DNA of 64,000 bases from GCA-2862585 sp965661345 (GTDB lineage Bacteria; Bacteroidota; Bacteroidia; Flavobacteriales; UBA7312): NCBI GenBank assembly GCA_965661345.1, contig CBFIDK010000003.1, forward strand, positions 1 to 64,000, read 5' to 3'. Of the stretch, positions 8,592 to 17,813 are shown in pieces; position 1 is the first letter of the stretch; each line of letters begins with the position of its first letter. Below the pieces are notes generated by a model. It saw only the letters and a program-made list of their open reading frames with translations. It ran no database searches and was not told the origin of the DNA. A program made the translations under genes and the position numbers.

Positions 8592-10091
8592 TTATCGCAG
8601 TAGCATAATGCGTCCTGTTTCTCTAAGGTTTTGCCCTTGAGCAAATTGTATTTGGATATCAAAAATATAGACCCCATTTGGCACAAAATTATTAGCAAAA
8701 GTTCCGTCCCAGCCTTCTTGCAATGAATTAGACTCAAAAATGAGTTTTCCCCATTTGGAAAAAACCTTTAGTTGGTAATTCTCTATTGACTCTTCATCGT
8801 TCACAGTAATGTTCCAAATATCATTCTTGATATCGCCATTGTCTGGTGTAAAAGCTTTTGGAATATACAGTACTGGCGATTTGGAAATACAAACCTGATT
8901 AGAAAAAACGGTATCTTTTCTACCAAGCTCATTTAGCATGTCTTCGGTTGAAATATGATAAATACAAACTTTACCAAAATCGTTCTCTATTGAAATGTCA
9001 TAAACAGAATTATTGTAAGCATTTTGCAAAAACGTTCTTTGGCCATTTACTTCTTTCCAAATTTCTAGATGTGACTCTTCAATAAACCCATCATATTCAC
9101 CTGTTAAAACAGAAATATTCTCTTGAGTGATACTTTGTGCGCCGAGAATTAGATTAGGAGCAATTGATGTATCGCTCGAGTTGGTAAGAATGCTTAAATC
9201 GTATTCTTTTCCACAAATATCTACTGGCTTTGCTCTGTAAAAATACAGGTTTCTATTTGGGATTACTAAATCGTCAATGAATGAATAGTCATCAACCTGA
9301 CGTTCGGCTTTGCCTGACAAAAACTGAAAACCATTTTCGGTATATGAGCGGTAAATATTTACATGACTAACATCGCTAGAATTTGTGATGGCGGTTACTT
9401 TGATACTGTTCTCTCCTTCTACTGTCACTCTATTGACATAGCTAAATGTTGGAACATCAATTATGGTTGAGGATATTGAAAATCTATTTGATTTTGAGAC
9501 GTATGACGCAGTACTTGTAGCCTCTAGCCAAAAGGTGTAGTAATTAGAATATTCAACCGGCATAAAAAATGAAGTATCTTCTCTTGCTATATTTATTGTT
9601 TCTTCGGGAAAAACTATACCTGTGGTTAAATCTTCTCTGATAATTTTGAGTTGATAGGCTTGCATTCCAACCATGTTCAAATAAGGGTTCCAGTCTAAGA
9701 AAATAGAAGTGTCACATTCTGAATAAGAATTATTAACAAATATGGTTGAATGGGCACTGCTCCTTATGCTATTATTGCCAAAAGCATCGAATGCTACTAC
9801 ACTAAAGGTTTCAATTTTATTTTGAGGATTTGCACTTGATGTAGTGTAATTTGTGTTAGCTATACCAAATACTGTATCAAGAGGAATCCATAATCCAGAG
9901 ATGTCTTCAAAATAGATAATGTAACCGACAACTTGTGCCGAGCTATTTACCCAAAAAATATCCACTTGTTGACTTACAGGATTTACGCTTAATCGAGTAA
10001 TCAATGGCGGGTTTGGATCTTGTGCCAAAACAATAGCTGACTTGCAAACAAGTAAGGTTAATATAAAATATCGAAAAACATTCATTACCAT
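8592..10091 (-). CDS. Secreted protein with T9SS type B sorting domain
   Basis: A protein of about 499 residues: signal peptide ending near VLAQ, a middle of several beta-sandwich repeats that look like fibronectin type III or Ig-like modules, and a C-terminal CHU_C/gliding-motility-type domain (about 410-499, with PKAFTPDNGD, FSKWG, GWDGTF, VPNGVY). That domain directs export by the type IX secretion system and attachment to the cell surface. Cargo function is unknown. The start could be ATG 10091 or ATG 10085; a TTG at 10097 is less likely. It lies 15 nt after the FabK-like gene. Confidence 0.88.
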   Translation of the reverse strand: MVMNVFRYFILTLLVCKSAIVLAQDPNPPLITRLSVNPVSQQVDIFWVNSSAQVVGYIIYFEDISGLWIPLDTVFGIANTNYTTSSANPQNKIETFSVVAFDAFGNNSIRSSAHSTIFVNNSYSECDTSIFLDWNPYLNMVGMQAYQLKIIREDLTTGIVFPEETINIAREDTSFFMPVEYSNYYTFWLEATSTASYVSKSNRFSISSTIIDVPTFSYVNRVTVEGENSIKVTAITNSSDVSHVNIYRSYTENGFQFLSGKAERQVDDYSFIDDLVIPNRNLYFYRAKPVDICGKEYDLSILTNSSDTSIAPNLILGAQSITQENISVLTGEYDGFIEESHLEIWKEVNGQRTFLQNAYNNSVYDISIENDFGKVCIYHISTEDMLNELGRKDTVFSNQVCISKSPVLYIPKAFTPDNGDIKNDIWNITVNDEESIENYQLKVFSKWGKLIFESNSLQEGWDGTFANNFVPNGVYIFDIQIQFAQGQNLRETGRIMLLR

Positions 10092-10106
10092 CGACAATCT
10101 TTAATT

Positions 10107-11054
10107 CTAAAACTTAATTTCCGATATTTTATTTTTAGCGAGATAAAATTCTTCAATTATCTCATTTACAATTTCTTTTGCTGGTTTGATAGTATCCATC
10201 ATTGCGGAAATTTGCCCTATCTCTAATTCACCTTCATCAAGCTCTCCTCTAAACATGCCTTTCTTGGCTCTTCCTCTTCCCAATAACGAAAGAAGTTCAT
10301 CCTTAGTTGCGCCCTTATCATAGGCATCAATCAGTTGGTTGTAAAAGTTATTTTTCAACAATCTTACAGGAGTTATCTCTTTTAGCATTAATTGGGTGTC
10401 TCCTTCCTTAGAATTTAAAATTAATTCTTTAAAATTTTGATGCGCTGATGATTCGGGTGAAGCTATAAACCTACTACCAATTTGAACACCATCGGCCCCC
10501 AAAGACATCGCTGCTAACATTCCTGCTCCAGTACCTATTCCACCAGCAGCAATTAGAGGGATGGAAACATGCTTCCTAATTAGAGGAATTAAACACATTG
10601 TGGTTGTTTCCTCTCTACCATTGTGTCCACCTGCTTCAAAGCCTTCAGCTACAATAGCATCAACGCCTGCGTCAACAGCTTTTTTTGCAAACTTCACATT
10701 ACTAACTACGTGTACAACTGTAATGCCGTGTTGTTTTAGATGAGCAGTCCATTTTGAAGGGTTACCTGCTGATGTAAATACAATTTTTACGCCTTCTTCT
10801 ATCAAAATGTTAATGTGATCATCAATTTGAGGATATAGCAATGGAAGGTTTACGGCAAACGGTTTAGCGGTATGTGATTTACACTTTTGAATGTGCTCTC
10901 TCAAAACGTCTGGATACATTGATCCTGAACCAATAATTCCAAGTCCGCCAGCATTACTTACAGCTGATGCTAACTTCCAGCCTGAACACCATATCATACC
11001 GGCCTGAACAAGTGGATATTTTATACCAAATAATTGAGTAATTTTATTGTTCAT
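10107..11054 (-). CDS. FMN-dependent nitronate monooxygenase / FabK-like enoyl reductase
   Basis: A 315-residue TIM-barrel flavoprotein of the 2-nitropropane dioxygenase family. Visible motifs are the N-terminal QAGM segment, H144 in EAGGHNG (the expected catalytic histidine) and the phosphate-binding stretch AAGGIGTG followed by GADGVQIGSRF. The family includes nitronate monooxygenase, which detoxifies propionate-3-nitronate, and FabK, the enoyl-ACP reductase of fatty acid synthesis. I cannot separate the two from sequence alone, and no fatty acid genes adjoin it. It is divergent from glyA across a 43-bp shared promoter region. Confidence 0.85.
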   Translation of the reverse strand: MNNKITQLFGIKYPLVQAGMIWCSGWKLASAVSNAGGLGIIGSGSMYPDVLREHIQKCKSHTAKPFAVNLPLLYPQIDDHINILIEEGVKIVFTSAGNPSKWTAHLKQHGITVVHVVSNVKFAKKAVDAGVDAIVAEGFEAGGHNGREETTTMCLIPLIRKHVSIPLIAAGGIGTGAGMLAAMSLGADGVQIGSRFIASPESSAHQNFKELILNSKEGDTQLMLKEITPVRLLKNNFYNQLIDAYDKGATKDELLSLLGRGRAKKGMFRGELDEGELEIGQISAMMDTIKPAKEIVNEIIEEFYLAKNKISEIKF

Positions 11055-11066
11055 TAACTATCTTTG
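11037..11066 (+). promoter_or_regulatory. glyA: Promoter of glyA
   Basis: TATCTTTG (11059-11066) is a good -7 box; TTG at 11034-11036 lies 22 nt upstream. The predicted leader before the glyA ATG at 11098 is about 25-28 nt. On the opposite strand, TAATTTCG (11083-11076) could drive the divergent flavoprotein gene. Confidence 0.55.
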
Positions 11067-11097
11067 TTCGCGCAACGAAATTAGATAATTTTTACCA

Positions 11098-12372
11098 ATG
11101 AAAAGAGATAATAAAATATTTGAACTAATTGAAGAGGAAAAAAGCCGTCAGACACATGGTATTGAGTTGATTGCATCCGAAAACTTTGTAAGTGATCAGG
11201 TTATGGAAGCTATGGGTTCAGTATTAACTAATAAATACGCTGAAGGATTTCCTAAGAAAAGATATTATGGCGGCTGTGAAGTAGTTGATAAAGTTGAACA
11301 ACTTGCCATTGATAGAGCTAAAGAATTATTTGGTGTTGAATACGCCAATGTTCAGCCTCATTCTGGATCTCAAGCAAATGCCGCTGTTTTTTTAGCAGTA
11401 CTGAAACCAGGCGATAAAATTTTAGGGTTCAATTTAGCACATGGTGGACACCTTACTCACGGTTCTCCTGTTAACTTTTCTGGAAAAATTTACAAGACAA
11501 GCTTTTACTCTGTCAAAGAAGAAGACGGATTGATTGATTACGACGCTCTAGAAAAAACTGCTGTTGAAGAAAAACCACAGTTAATTATTTGTGGTGCTTC
11601 TGCCTACTCAAGAGATATAGATTACAAGAGATTTAGAGAAATTGCAGATAAAGTGGGTGCTCTTTTAATGGGTGATATTTCTCATCCATCTGGCTTAATT
11701 GCAGCCGGACATTTGAATAACCCAGCTCCTTATTGTCACATACTTACAACAACCACACACAAAACCCTAAGAGGCCCAAGAGGTGGGCTAATTATGGTAG
11801 GAAAAGATTTTGATAACCCATGGGGATTAACAACACCAAAAGGAGTTGTTAAAAAAATGTCTGCTCTTTTGGATTCAGCAGTATTTCCGGGTACTCAAGG
11901 TGGTCCATTAGAACATGTAATTGGTGCTAAAGCAGTTGCTTTTGGTGAGGCGCTTGAACCAGAATTTAAAGACTACACACTTCAAGTCATTAAAAATGCG
12001 GAAGTGATGGCTCAATGCTTTATGGATAAAGGATACAAAGTTATTTCTGGTGGCACTGAAAACCATTGCATGCTGTTGGATTTAAGATCTAAAGGAATTA
12101 CCGGAAAAGATGCCGAAAACACTCTAGTAAGAGCGGATATAACCGTTAATAAAAACATGGTTCCATTTGATGATAAATCACCTTTTGTCACCTCTGGAAT
12201 GCGTGTTGGAACTCCTGCTATAACAACACGAGGAATTAAGGAAGACACCATTCCCCAAATCGTTGACCTTATTGATGAAGTACTAATGAATATAGACAAT
12301 GAAGAAGTCATTCAAAATGTACGAAAGAAAGTCAATGAGCTAATGGGGCAATTTCCTTTATTTGCCTATTAA
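11098..12372 (+). CDS. glyA: Serine hydroxymethyltransferase
   Basis: A PLP enzyme converting serine and tetrahydrofolate to glycine and 5,10-methylene-THF, the main source of one-carbon units. The 424 residues include the substrate region ASENF, the motif VQPHSGSQAN, and the PLP-binding lysine K222 in TTTTHKTLRGPRGG. Length and start are typical. It is followed after 2 nt by a methyltransferase gene, so the two are probably co-transcribed. Confidence 0.98.
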   Translation: MKRDNKIFELIEEEKSRQTHGIELIASENFVSDQVMEAMGSVLTNKYAEGFPKKRYYGGCEVVDKVEQLAIDRAKELFGVEYANVQPHSGSQANAAVFLAVLKPGDKILGFNLAHGGHLTHGSPVNFSGKIYKTSFYSVKEEDGLIDYDALEKTAVEEKPQLIICGASAYSRDIDYKRFREIADKVGALLMGDISHPSGLIAAGHLNNPAPYCHILTTTTHKTLRGPRGGLIMVGKDFDNPWGLTTPKGVVKKMSALLDSAVFPGTQGGPLEHVIGAKAVAFGEALEPEFKDYTLQVIKNAEVMAQCFMDKGYKVISGGTENHCMLLDLRSKGITGKDAENTLVRADITVNKNMVPFDDKSPFVTSGMRVGTPAITTRGIKEDTIPQIVDLIDEVLMNIDNEEVIQNVRKKVNELMGQFPLFAY

Positions 12373-12374
12373 GA

Positions 12375-13163
12375 ATGAATAAATTCGGAAAATACATTGA
12401 TGTCAATCGTCAATCGTGGGAAGATAGAACTGGTGTTCATTTAAAATCGGAATTCTACAATTTAGAAGCCTTTAAGCGTGACCCTATGTCTCTTAAAGCC
12501 ATTGAATTAGCTGGTCTTACTGATATCAAAGGGAAAACTTTATTACATCTTCAATGCCATTTCGGTCAAGACAGCTTGTCTTGGGCAAAAAAAGGGGCAA
12601 ATGTAACTGCTGTGGATTTCTCTTCATCAGCAATTACTGCTGCAAAAGAATTGTCAGAAGAAATTGATATTGCTGTACGCTTCGTTGAATCAAACGTTTT
12701 AACTTTAGATTTAGAAGAAGAGTTTGATATCGTATTCATGTCTTATGGCACTTTAGGTTGGTTACCTGACCTAAATACATGGGGAAAAGTGGTGTCCAAA
12801 CACCTCAAGAAAGGCGGTACATTTTTTATTAGTGAATTTCATCCTTTCATCGATTTATTAGATGATCAAATGCAACATGGGTACTTTTTTGACGAAAACA
12901 CTCCGACTACCAAAGAAACAGGATCTTATACAGACGGTGGAGAAACTTTAAAAACCGAATATTGTTGGTGGAGTCATTCATTAACCGAAATTTTTGTTGC
13001 TCTTGAGTCAAATGGTCTAAAACTTCAATCGTTTGAAGAGTTTGACTATTCTCCTTATTTGCTAGATGGTATGATAGAACGTCAAAAAGGACAATATGTA
13101 CTAGAAAATAGAGCCAAGCAATCCTTGCCTTATGTGTTCTCTCTCAAAGCCACAAAAAAATAG
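12375..13163 (+). CDS. SAM-dependent methyltransferase, substrate unknown
   Basis: A 262-residue class I methyltransferase. Motif I is LLHLQCHFGQDSL (about 56-68), followed by the acidic end of strand 2 in TAVDFS and motif IV near DIVFMSYG. The opening residues (VNRQSWEDRTGVH) match a group of bacterial methyltransferases of unknown substrate. It starts 2 nt after glyA, so it is in the same transcript; a link with one-carbon metabolism is speculative. A strong terminator follows. Confidence 0.88.
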   Translation: MNKFGKYIDVNRQSWEDRTGVHLKSEFYNLEAFKRDPMSLKAIELAGLTDIKGKTLLHLQCHFGQDSLSWAKKGANVTAVDFSSSAITAAKELSEEIDIAVRFVESNVLTLDLEEEFDIVFMSYGTLGWLPDLNTWGKVVSKHLKKGGTFFISEFHPFIDLLDDQMQHGYFFDENTPTTKETGSYTDGGETLKTEYCWWSHSLTEIFVALESNGLKLQSFEEFDYSPYLLDGMIERQKGQYVLENRAKQSLPYVFSLKATKK

Positions 13164-13182
13164 CATTGAAATTGATTACATT

Positions 13183-13214
13183 AAAAAAGCCCCTGCAAAT
13201 GCAGGGGCTTTTTT
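13183..13214. terminator. Bidirectional rho-independent terminator
   Basis: Stem GCCCCTGC/GCAGGGGC with loop AAAT, flanked by A and T runs on both sides. It can end the glyA-methyltransferase transcript on the plus strand and the tRNA-Met transcript on the minus strand. Its core resembles the two terminators around the repeat gene at 48462-50654. Confidence 0.9.
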
Positions 13215-13218
13215 AGAG

Positions 13219-13292
13219 TAGCGAGGGAGAGATTTGAACTCTCGGCCTCCGGGTTATGAATCCGACGCTCTAACCAACTGAGCTACCTCGCC
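13219..13292 (-). tRNA. tRNA-Met (anticodon CAT)
   Basis: A 74-nt minus-strand cloverleaf. Acceptor GGCGAGG pairs with CCTCGCT (one G-T), discriminator A. The anticodon loop TTCATAA gives CAT. It lacks the three G-C pairs under the loop expected of initiator tRNA, and the 5' end is base paired, so I read it as elongator tRNA-Met rather than initiator or tRNA-Ile2. CCA is not encoded. Confidence 0.93.
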
Positions 13293-13305
13293 ATAGTTGG
13301 GTCGG

Positions 13306-13334
13306 CAAATATACTATTTTTGTCAACTCCTCAA
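13306..13334 (-). promoter_or_regulatory. Promoter of tRNA-Met
   Basis: TATATTTG (13313-13306, minus strand) with TTG (13334-13332) 18 nt upstream. The box is followed by CCGAC, the same five bases as at the tRNA-Arg promoter. Confidence 0.65.
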
Positions 13335-13351
13335 ATAGCCTTTTGTAATTT

Positions 13352-14089
13352 TTAAGACCTTCCTTCTTCTGCCAATAGTTTAGTCTGTCTTTTTAAGGTT
13401 CTTAGTATTAAACTTATCACTACAGTACCTAAAAGTAATGCTTGAAAAGTTTCTGAAATAAACAGTTCATCAAGCAAAAAGTAATTTCTTAATACTGACA
13501 CATATGCAAAGCCAATTACAGTAGCCAAAACGCCTGAATACTCTCTCCTCAAAACACTTATGAAAGAAAATGGTATGTTGCTTTTCTTAAAATTTAAAAA
13601 GTTTGGCAAGAATGCTGGCAAACCCTCTGCCCAGTCTAAATACTGTTTTCCAAATTTACTTTCTAAGAAACGTTCTTCGGCAAACATAATGCGCTCATAA
13701 TAAATCCAATATAATAGGCTTACGATGATAACAAAATACCAGTTAAAAGAGTAAAACACTATTCCAATCCACATGAAGTAATTTCCTAAATACAAAGGGT
13801 GTCTTACTACTGAATAAATACCCGTACTGTTTAATTGATCAGCGACTTGTTCTTTAGTGTTTCTTCCAGATGTTCCTCTTGGAGTTGTACCAATGGTATA
13901 CGCACGAATAAGAAAGCCTAAAACAGACAAAGCAATAGCAATGAAGGTATAAACTTCGGCTTTATGTGAGGAAATAGAATCCGTAAGAAAAAGAAAAGGA
14001 ATTGCCAATACAAAGAGTATCACAGGAAACTGCCCTCTATATTTAAACAAGAAATTTCCTTGTTTCTCAAATTCGTTAATTAACGCCAT
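13352..14089 (-). CDS. Membrane methyltransferase of the ICMT/DUF1295 type
   Basis: A 245-residue integral membrane protein with about five to six hydrophobic helices. It carries the isoprenylcysteine carboxyl methyltransferase signature: VVRHPLYLGNY (SAM/substrate binding) and the acidic EERFLESKFG segment. Bacterial relatives methylate small membrane molecules, including lipid A phosphate in some species; the substrate here is unknown. Its ATG overlaps the FKBP stop codon as TAATG, making it the third gene of an nrnA-FKBP-methyltransferase operon. Confidence 0.82.
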   Translation of the reverse strand: MALINEFEKQGNFLFKYRGQFPVILFVLAIPFLFLTDSISSHKAEVYTFIAIALSVLGFLIRAYTIGTTPRGTSGRNTKEQVADQLNSTGIYSVVRHPLYLGNYFMWIGIVFYSFNWYFVIIVSLLYWIYYERIMFAEERFLESKFGKQYLDWAEGLPAFLPNFLNFKKSNIPFSFISVLRREYSGVLATVIGFAYVSVLRNYFLLDELFISETFQALLLGTVVISLILRTLKRQTKLLAEEGRS

Positions 14090-14763
14090 TAATTAATCGA
14101 TAGTAATTCTACCTCAAAAATAAGTGTTTCGTTAGGCCCAATAGAACCACCCGCTCCTCTTTCGCCATAGGCCAAGTTAGAAGGAATAAACAATTTATAT
14201 TTAGAACCTACATTCATTAACTGAAGGGCTTCTACCCAACCCGCTATTACACCACCAACTGAAAAAGTAGCTGGCTGTCCTCTATCAACAGAGCTATCAA
14301 ATACTGTTCCGTCAATTGTGGTACCATGATAATGTACAGTTACTCTATCAGTTGAACTGGGCTTTGCGCCTTGACCTTCTTTTAATATTATGTATTGAAG
14401 ACCAGATTCAGTTATGACTACACCTTCATTTTTTGCGTTTTCTTCAAGAAAAACTTGACCTTTCTTAATCGCAGCTTGATTTTTCTTTTCAGTTAATTCT
14501 ATAAAGTATTCTTGAATAAGAGCATTAGCATCTTCTTCACTTATTTTAACTTCATTTCCTGAATATACATCGTTGAATGCTAAAGAAACTGCTCCTGATT
14601 TTATTGAATCAAAACCACTACTTTTAATATTATTAGCAACACTTACTCCCAAGCTATAGCTTAAAGAGTCAATTTTAGTGGATAAATCCGAACTTGAAGT
14701 TTCAACATTATTACATGAGAAAATTAGGGCTGTAATCCCCGTGATTAAAACGATTTTTTTCAT
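14089..14763 (-). CDS. FKBP-type peptidyl-prolyl isomerase lipoprotein
   Basis: A 224-residue lipoprotein (lipobox IFSC, C17) with an FkpA-type N-terminal dimerisation region (about 30-105) and a C-terminal FKBP domain (about 118-224) containing VTVHYHGT, FDSS, GWVEALQLM and LAYGERGAG. It isomerises prolyl bonds in the periplasm. It is closely similar along its whole length to the FKBP at 50721-51380, but this copy is membrane anchored while the other is soluble. It follows nrnA by 11 nt. Confidence 0.93.
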   Translation of the reverse strand: MKKIVLITGITALIFSCNNVETSSSDLSTKIDSLSYSLGVSVANNIKSSGFDSIKSGAVSLAFNDVYSGNEVKISEEDANALIQEYFIELTEKKNQAAIKKGQVFLEENAKNEGVVITESGLQYIILKEGQGAKPSSTDRVTVHYHGTTIDGTVFDSSVDRGQPATFSVGGVIAGWVEALQLMNVGSKYKLFIPSNLAYGERGAGGSIGPNETLIFEVELLSIN

Positions 14764-14774
14764 TGATTTTAAAT

Positions 14775-15773
14775 TTAATTATTAATATAGTTTGATATTA
14801 CTTTTTTAAACGTTTGTATAGCCGTATTCATGTCTGTTGAAGCACCTCCTGCGGCATTTATATGACCGCCACCACCAAAATGATCTCTGGAAAGTTGATT
14901 AACAGAAATGTCTCCTTTTGACCTAAAGGAAATTTTAATGATACCGTCTCTTTCAACAAAAAATGCAGCAACTTTCACACCTTTAATGGACAAGGCATAA
15001 TTTACAACACCTTCGGTATCGCCTTTCTGAAAATTAAAGCGTTTGAGTTCTTCTGCGTTGAGACTGATGTATGCAGCATTGACGGCCGGTAAGACCTCAA
15101 GCTTTTCATTCAGGCAATAACCTAAAAGCTTGATTCTATTGATAGAGTTATTATCGTGAATTTTATCATACACCCAATCATTTCTCACACCTTTTTCTAG
15201 TAAAACCGATACTATTTGATGTGTTTTAGAAGTTACAGAGTTGAATCTAAAATTACCGGTATCCGTCATGATGCCGGCATATAAACATTCTGCAATATCT
15301 TGATTTATAAAATCTAAATCTCCAAGCATTTCTAAAAACTCATATATTAATTGAGCAGTAGAACATGCAGAAGTATCTGAAAAATTAAAATCAAAGGTAT
15401 CTGGTTGTTGGTGGTGATCAATTAAAACCTTTAATGCATTGGATGATTCTACAACTGGCGCAAAAGTGTCAATTCGACTAAGTGTGTTAAAATCTAAGCA
15501 AAATATAAGTTCTGCTTTATTGGTAATTTTTTTAGCTTTTTCTTCATGAAAACAATATTCAATAACTTCATCATTTCCCTTCATCCAAGTCAAAAAACTG
15601 GGATAATTGTTAGGTGTGATTACTGTTACCTCATGTCCTTTTAGTTTTAAATAACTACTTAATGCTAATGATGAACCCATAGCATCGCCATCCGGACCTT
15701 TGTGGGTGGTAATAACTATTCGTCTTGGTGTAGATAAAAACGATTTTAATTGACCTAATTCTTCTGCTTTCAT
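14775..15773 (-). CDS. nrnA: DHH-family phosphoesterase, NrnA-like
   Basis: A DHH/DHHA1 phosphoesterase of 332 residues that likely degrades oligoribonucleotides and dephosphorylates pAp. Visible metal ligands are GPDGDAMGSS near the N-terminus, CLDFN, the name motif LIDHHQQPD, and in the DHHA1 domain the substrate motif FGGGGHINAAGG. The upstream TTG at 15842 would add 23 residues and run into the ndk promoter, so I take the ATG at 15773. First gene of a three-gene operon with an FKBP and a membrane methyltransferase; the grouping has no obvious functional logic. Confidence 0.9.
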   Translation of the reverse strand: MKAEELGQLKSFLSTPRRIVITTHKGPDGDAMGSSLALSSYLKLKGHEVTVITPNNYPSFLTWMKGNDEVIEYCFHEEKAKKITNKAELIFCLDFNTLSRIDTFAPVVESSNALKVLIDHHQQPDTFDFNFSDTSACSTAQLIYEFLEMLGDLDFINQDIAECLYAGIMTDTGNFRFNSVTSKTHQIVSVLLEKGVRNDWVYDKIHDNNSINRIKLLGYCLNEKLEVLPAVNAAYISLNAEELKRFNFQKGDTEGVVNYALSIKGVKVAAFFVERDGIIKISFRSKGDISVNQLSRDHFGGGGHINAAGGASTDMNTAIQTFKKVISNYINN

Positions 15774-15860
15774 AAAGTTTGCTAAAATAAGAATAAAACT
15801 GAGTGTATTTGGTAAAGGATTTTTATAAATTCGCGGCAACAAAAATTATTACAAATACAG

Positions 15861-16280
15861 ATGGCAACTAATAGAACATTTACAATGATTAAACCCGAAG
15901 CCGTAGAAAACGGTAACATCGGTGCTATATTAGAACGTATCAATGCTGCAGGTTTTAGAATTGTAGCAATGAAAAAAACACAACTTTCTGCAGAATCTGC
16001 TGGTACATTTTACGAAGTACATAAAGAACGTCCATTCTACGGAGAATTGGTAAGTTACATGAGCTCTGGCCCTATTGTAGCTGCAATTCTTGAAAAAGAA
16101 AATGCTGTTGCGGACTTCAGAACACTAATTGGTGCAACTGATCCTAGCGAAGCTGCGGAAGGTACTATAAGAAAAGAATTTGCTGAAAGTAAAGCTAAAA
16201 ATGCGGTTCACGGTTCTGATTCAGACGATAATGCTGCTATTGAAGGTGATTTTTTCTTTACAGAAGAAGAACGTTCATAA
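15861..16280 (+). CDS. ndk: Nucleoside diphosphate kinase
   Basis: Transfers the gamma phosphate of ATP to other nucleoside diphosphates through a phosphohistidine. The 139 residues show the opening TFTMIKPEAV and catalytic H117 in NAVHGSDS. Length is typical. It is transcribed divergently from nrnA and ends at a terminator shared with the convergent recF-dciA pair. Confidence 0.98.
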   Translation: MATNRTFTMIKPEAVENGNIGAILERINAAGFRIVAMKKTQLSAESAGTFYEVHKERPFYGELVSYMSSGPIVAAILEKENAVADFRTLIGATDPSEAAEGTIRKEFAESKAKNAVHGSDSDDNAAIEGDFFFTEEERS

Positions 16281-16300
16281 GTTTAAAAATACTCTATTTG

Positions 16301-16336
16301 AAAGCCCTAGTCCGATTGGATTGGGGCTTTTTTATT
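16301..16336. terminator. Terminator between ndk and dciA
   Basis: An inverted repeat with outer stem AAAGCCC/GGGCTTT and inner TCC/GGA pairs, followed by a T run on the plus strand. It serves ndk and, on the other strand, abuts the dciA stop codon. Confidence 0.8.
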
Positions 16337-16634
16337 TTAAGATAATGTCAGTAATGACTTCTTTTTTTACTGCTTCATTAAGTTTTTTTACCAGCTCCGT
16401 TCTCTGATACGAAAGTTCTTGTCGTAATGTTGAGGAATTTAACCTTATATGAAGTTTTTTGTTAGAAATAAATACTTCCTCGGTGTATTTAGCCAAAGAA
16501 CTGCCTAATAGTTTATCCCATTCGGTAATAAGTTTAACCTCATCAAGCTTTTGTTCCCAACCACTTTCTTTGAGAAAATCCTTAATAACATCTCCGATTG
16601 ATTGTTGGTTACTCTTCCTTTTCAACACTACCAT
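16332..16634 (-). CDS. dciA: DciA-like DUF721 protein (helicase loader family)
   Basis: About 100 residues of the DUF721 family. Members of this family, named DciA, help load the replicative helicase in bacteria that lack DnaC. Recognisable are the opening SIGDVIKDFL, the core WDKLLGSSLAKYTEEV and the ending STLRQELSYQR. Starting from ATG 16634 it overlaps the recF 3' end by 26 nt; the longer frame from 16664 is less plausible. Linkage to recF is common for this family across phyla and supports the call. Confidence 0.85.
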   Translation of the reverse strand: MVVLKRKSNQQSIGDVIKDFLKESGWEQKLDEVKLITEWDKLLGSSLAKYTEEVFISNKKLHIRLNSSTLRQELSYQRTELVKKLNEAVKKEVITDIILK

Positions 16635-17700
16635 TTTTAATATGAAACAATTTGAAATCAGCATTAATCTTGTTAAAGATTTGCTTGGTACGTTCTGGGT
16701 GAGTATCAGTCACAAATATTTGTCCAAAATGATGGCGATGAACTAATGACATCAAATGCTCTACTCTATTATCATCCAGCTTGTCAAAAATATCATCCAA
16801 TAACAACATGGGCTTGTATCCCAAAGCATCTTGCATAAAATCAAATTGAGCTAATTTCAAGGCTAATAAATAAGTCTTTTGTTGACCTTGTGAGCCTGCT
16901 CTTTTAATCAAGTGATTATTTAAATTGAATACTAAATCATCTTTATGAATTCCAATTGATGAAAATTGAACTGCTTTATCTTTTTCAAACACCTTTTTTG
17001 TTAAATCTAAATAATTTTCATCATTCAATTGCGAGTTGTAGTCTATACTTACTTGCTCGTCTGTCGCCGAAATCTCATTATAGTATTTTAAAAATATAGG
17101 AAGCAAGCGACTCAAAAATGACTTTCTCTTTTCAAAGATAGAATGTGCTAAGGGAGCAAGCTGCTCATCATAAAGGGACAATGAACTATAATCCGATTTC
17201 AATTTAAGCAATGCATTTCTTTGAATAATCAATTTATTATACAGAATTACAGAATTGAGATAATTCTTATCAAACTGAGAAATGACACTATCCATATATT
17301 TTCTTCTGACATCACTCCCACCAAGTAATAGTTCGCTATCGGTTGGCGAAACCATCACTAATGGATAAAGTCCAATGTGTTCAGAAAGTTTTTCGTAACT
17401 CTTTTTATTCTTTCGGATGACCTTTTTCGAACCTGATTTAACTGCACACTGAATTAAATCTTTTGAATCATCTTTGTCAAAAACACCTTCAACAGACATA
17501 AAAGGCTGATCATAAAGTATATTATAACTATCCTGTTTTATGAAAAAACTTTTTGTAAAAGAAAGGTAATGAATTGCATCCAATAGGTTTGTTTTTCCCG
17601 AGCCATTGTTACCAACAAAGCAATTAACATGAGGATTAAAATCTAAACGACTTTCAGAATGATTTTTGAAGTTTAAAACAGTTAATTTTTCTAAAAACAT
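16609..17700 (-). CDS. recF: DNA replication and repair protein RecF
   Basis: An SMC-like ATPase of 363 residues that acts with RecO and RecR to load RecA at single-strand gaps. Walker A GNNGSGKTNLLDAI lies at about 30-43. The D-loop/Walker B region MLLLDDIFDKLDDNR lies near residue 300, and the QGQQK signature lies before it. It is the first gene of a two-gene unit with dciA. dnaA and gyrB, frequent neighbours elsewhere, are not in this window, so this is not the replication-origin cluster. Confidence 0.97.
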   Translation of the reverse strand: MFLEKLTVLNFKNHSESRLDFNPHVNCFVGNNGSGKTNLLDAIHYLSFTKSFFIKQDSYNILYDQPFMSVEGVFDKDDSKDLIQCAVKSGSKKVIRKNKKSYEKLSEHIGLYPLVMVSPTDSELLLGGSDVRRKYMDSVISQFDKNYLNSVILYNKLIIQRNALLKLKSDYSSLSLYDEQLAPLAHSIFEKRKSFLSRLLPIFLKYYNEISATDEQVSIDYNSQLNDENYLDLTKKVFEKDKAVQFSSIGIHKDDLVFNLNNHLIKRAGSQGQQKTYLLALKLAQFDFMQDALGYKPMLLLDDIFDKLDDNRVEHLMSLVHRHHFGQIFVTDTHPERTKQIFNKINADFKLFHIKNGSVEKEE

Positions 17701-17787
17701 CAGCCTATTTTAGCAAGCACTAAGTTATCTAAAATTTAACTCATAATAAGCTATGCGCTGGAAAGTTTTTCAAATGGAAAAAAAAGT

Positions 17788-17795
17788 TATTTTTG
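17788..17795 (+). promoter_or_regulatory. -7 promoter box of the TPR membrane protein gene
   Basis: TATTTTTG, a match to TAnnTTTG, 18 nt before the ATG at 17814. No -33 TTG was identified with normal spacing. Confidence 0.5.
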
Positions 17796-17813
17796 TGGCT
17801 CAAATTATAAGAC

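Noticed and set aside
13219..13292. CAT-anticodon tRNA read as initiator tRNA or tRNA-Ile2.
   Set aside because: It lacks the three G-C pairs of the initiator anticodon stem, and its overall sequence resembles elongator tRNA-Met; Ile2 cannot be fully excluded but is less likely.
15774..15842. Longer N-terminus for the NrnA-like protein, starting from TTG at 15842.
   Set aside because: It would overlap the ndk promoter region and adds residues not expected for DHH proteins; ATG 15773 fits better.
16609..17700. recF as a marker of the replication origin region.
   Set aside because: dnaA, dnaN, gyrB and DnaA-box clusters are not seen nearby; only recF and dciA are present.
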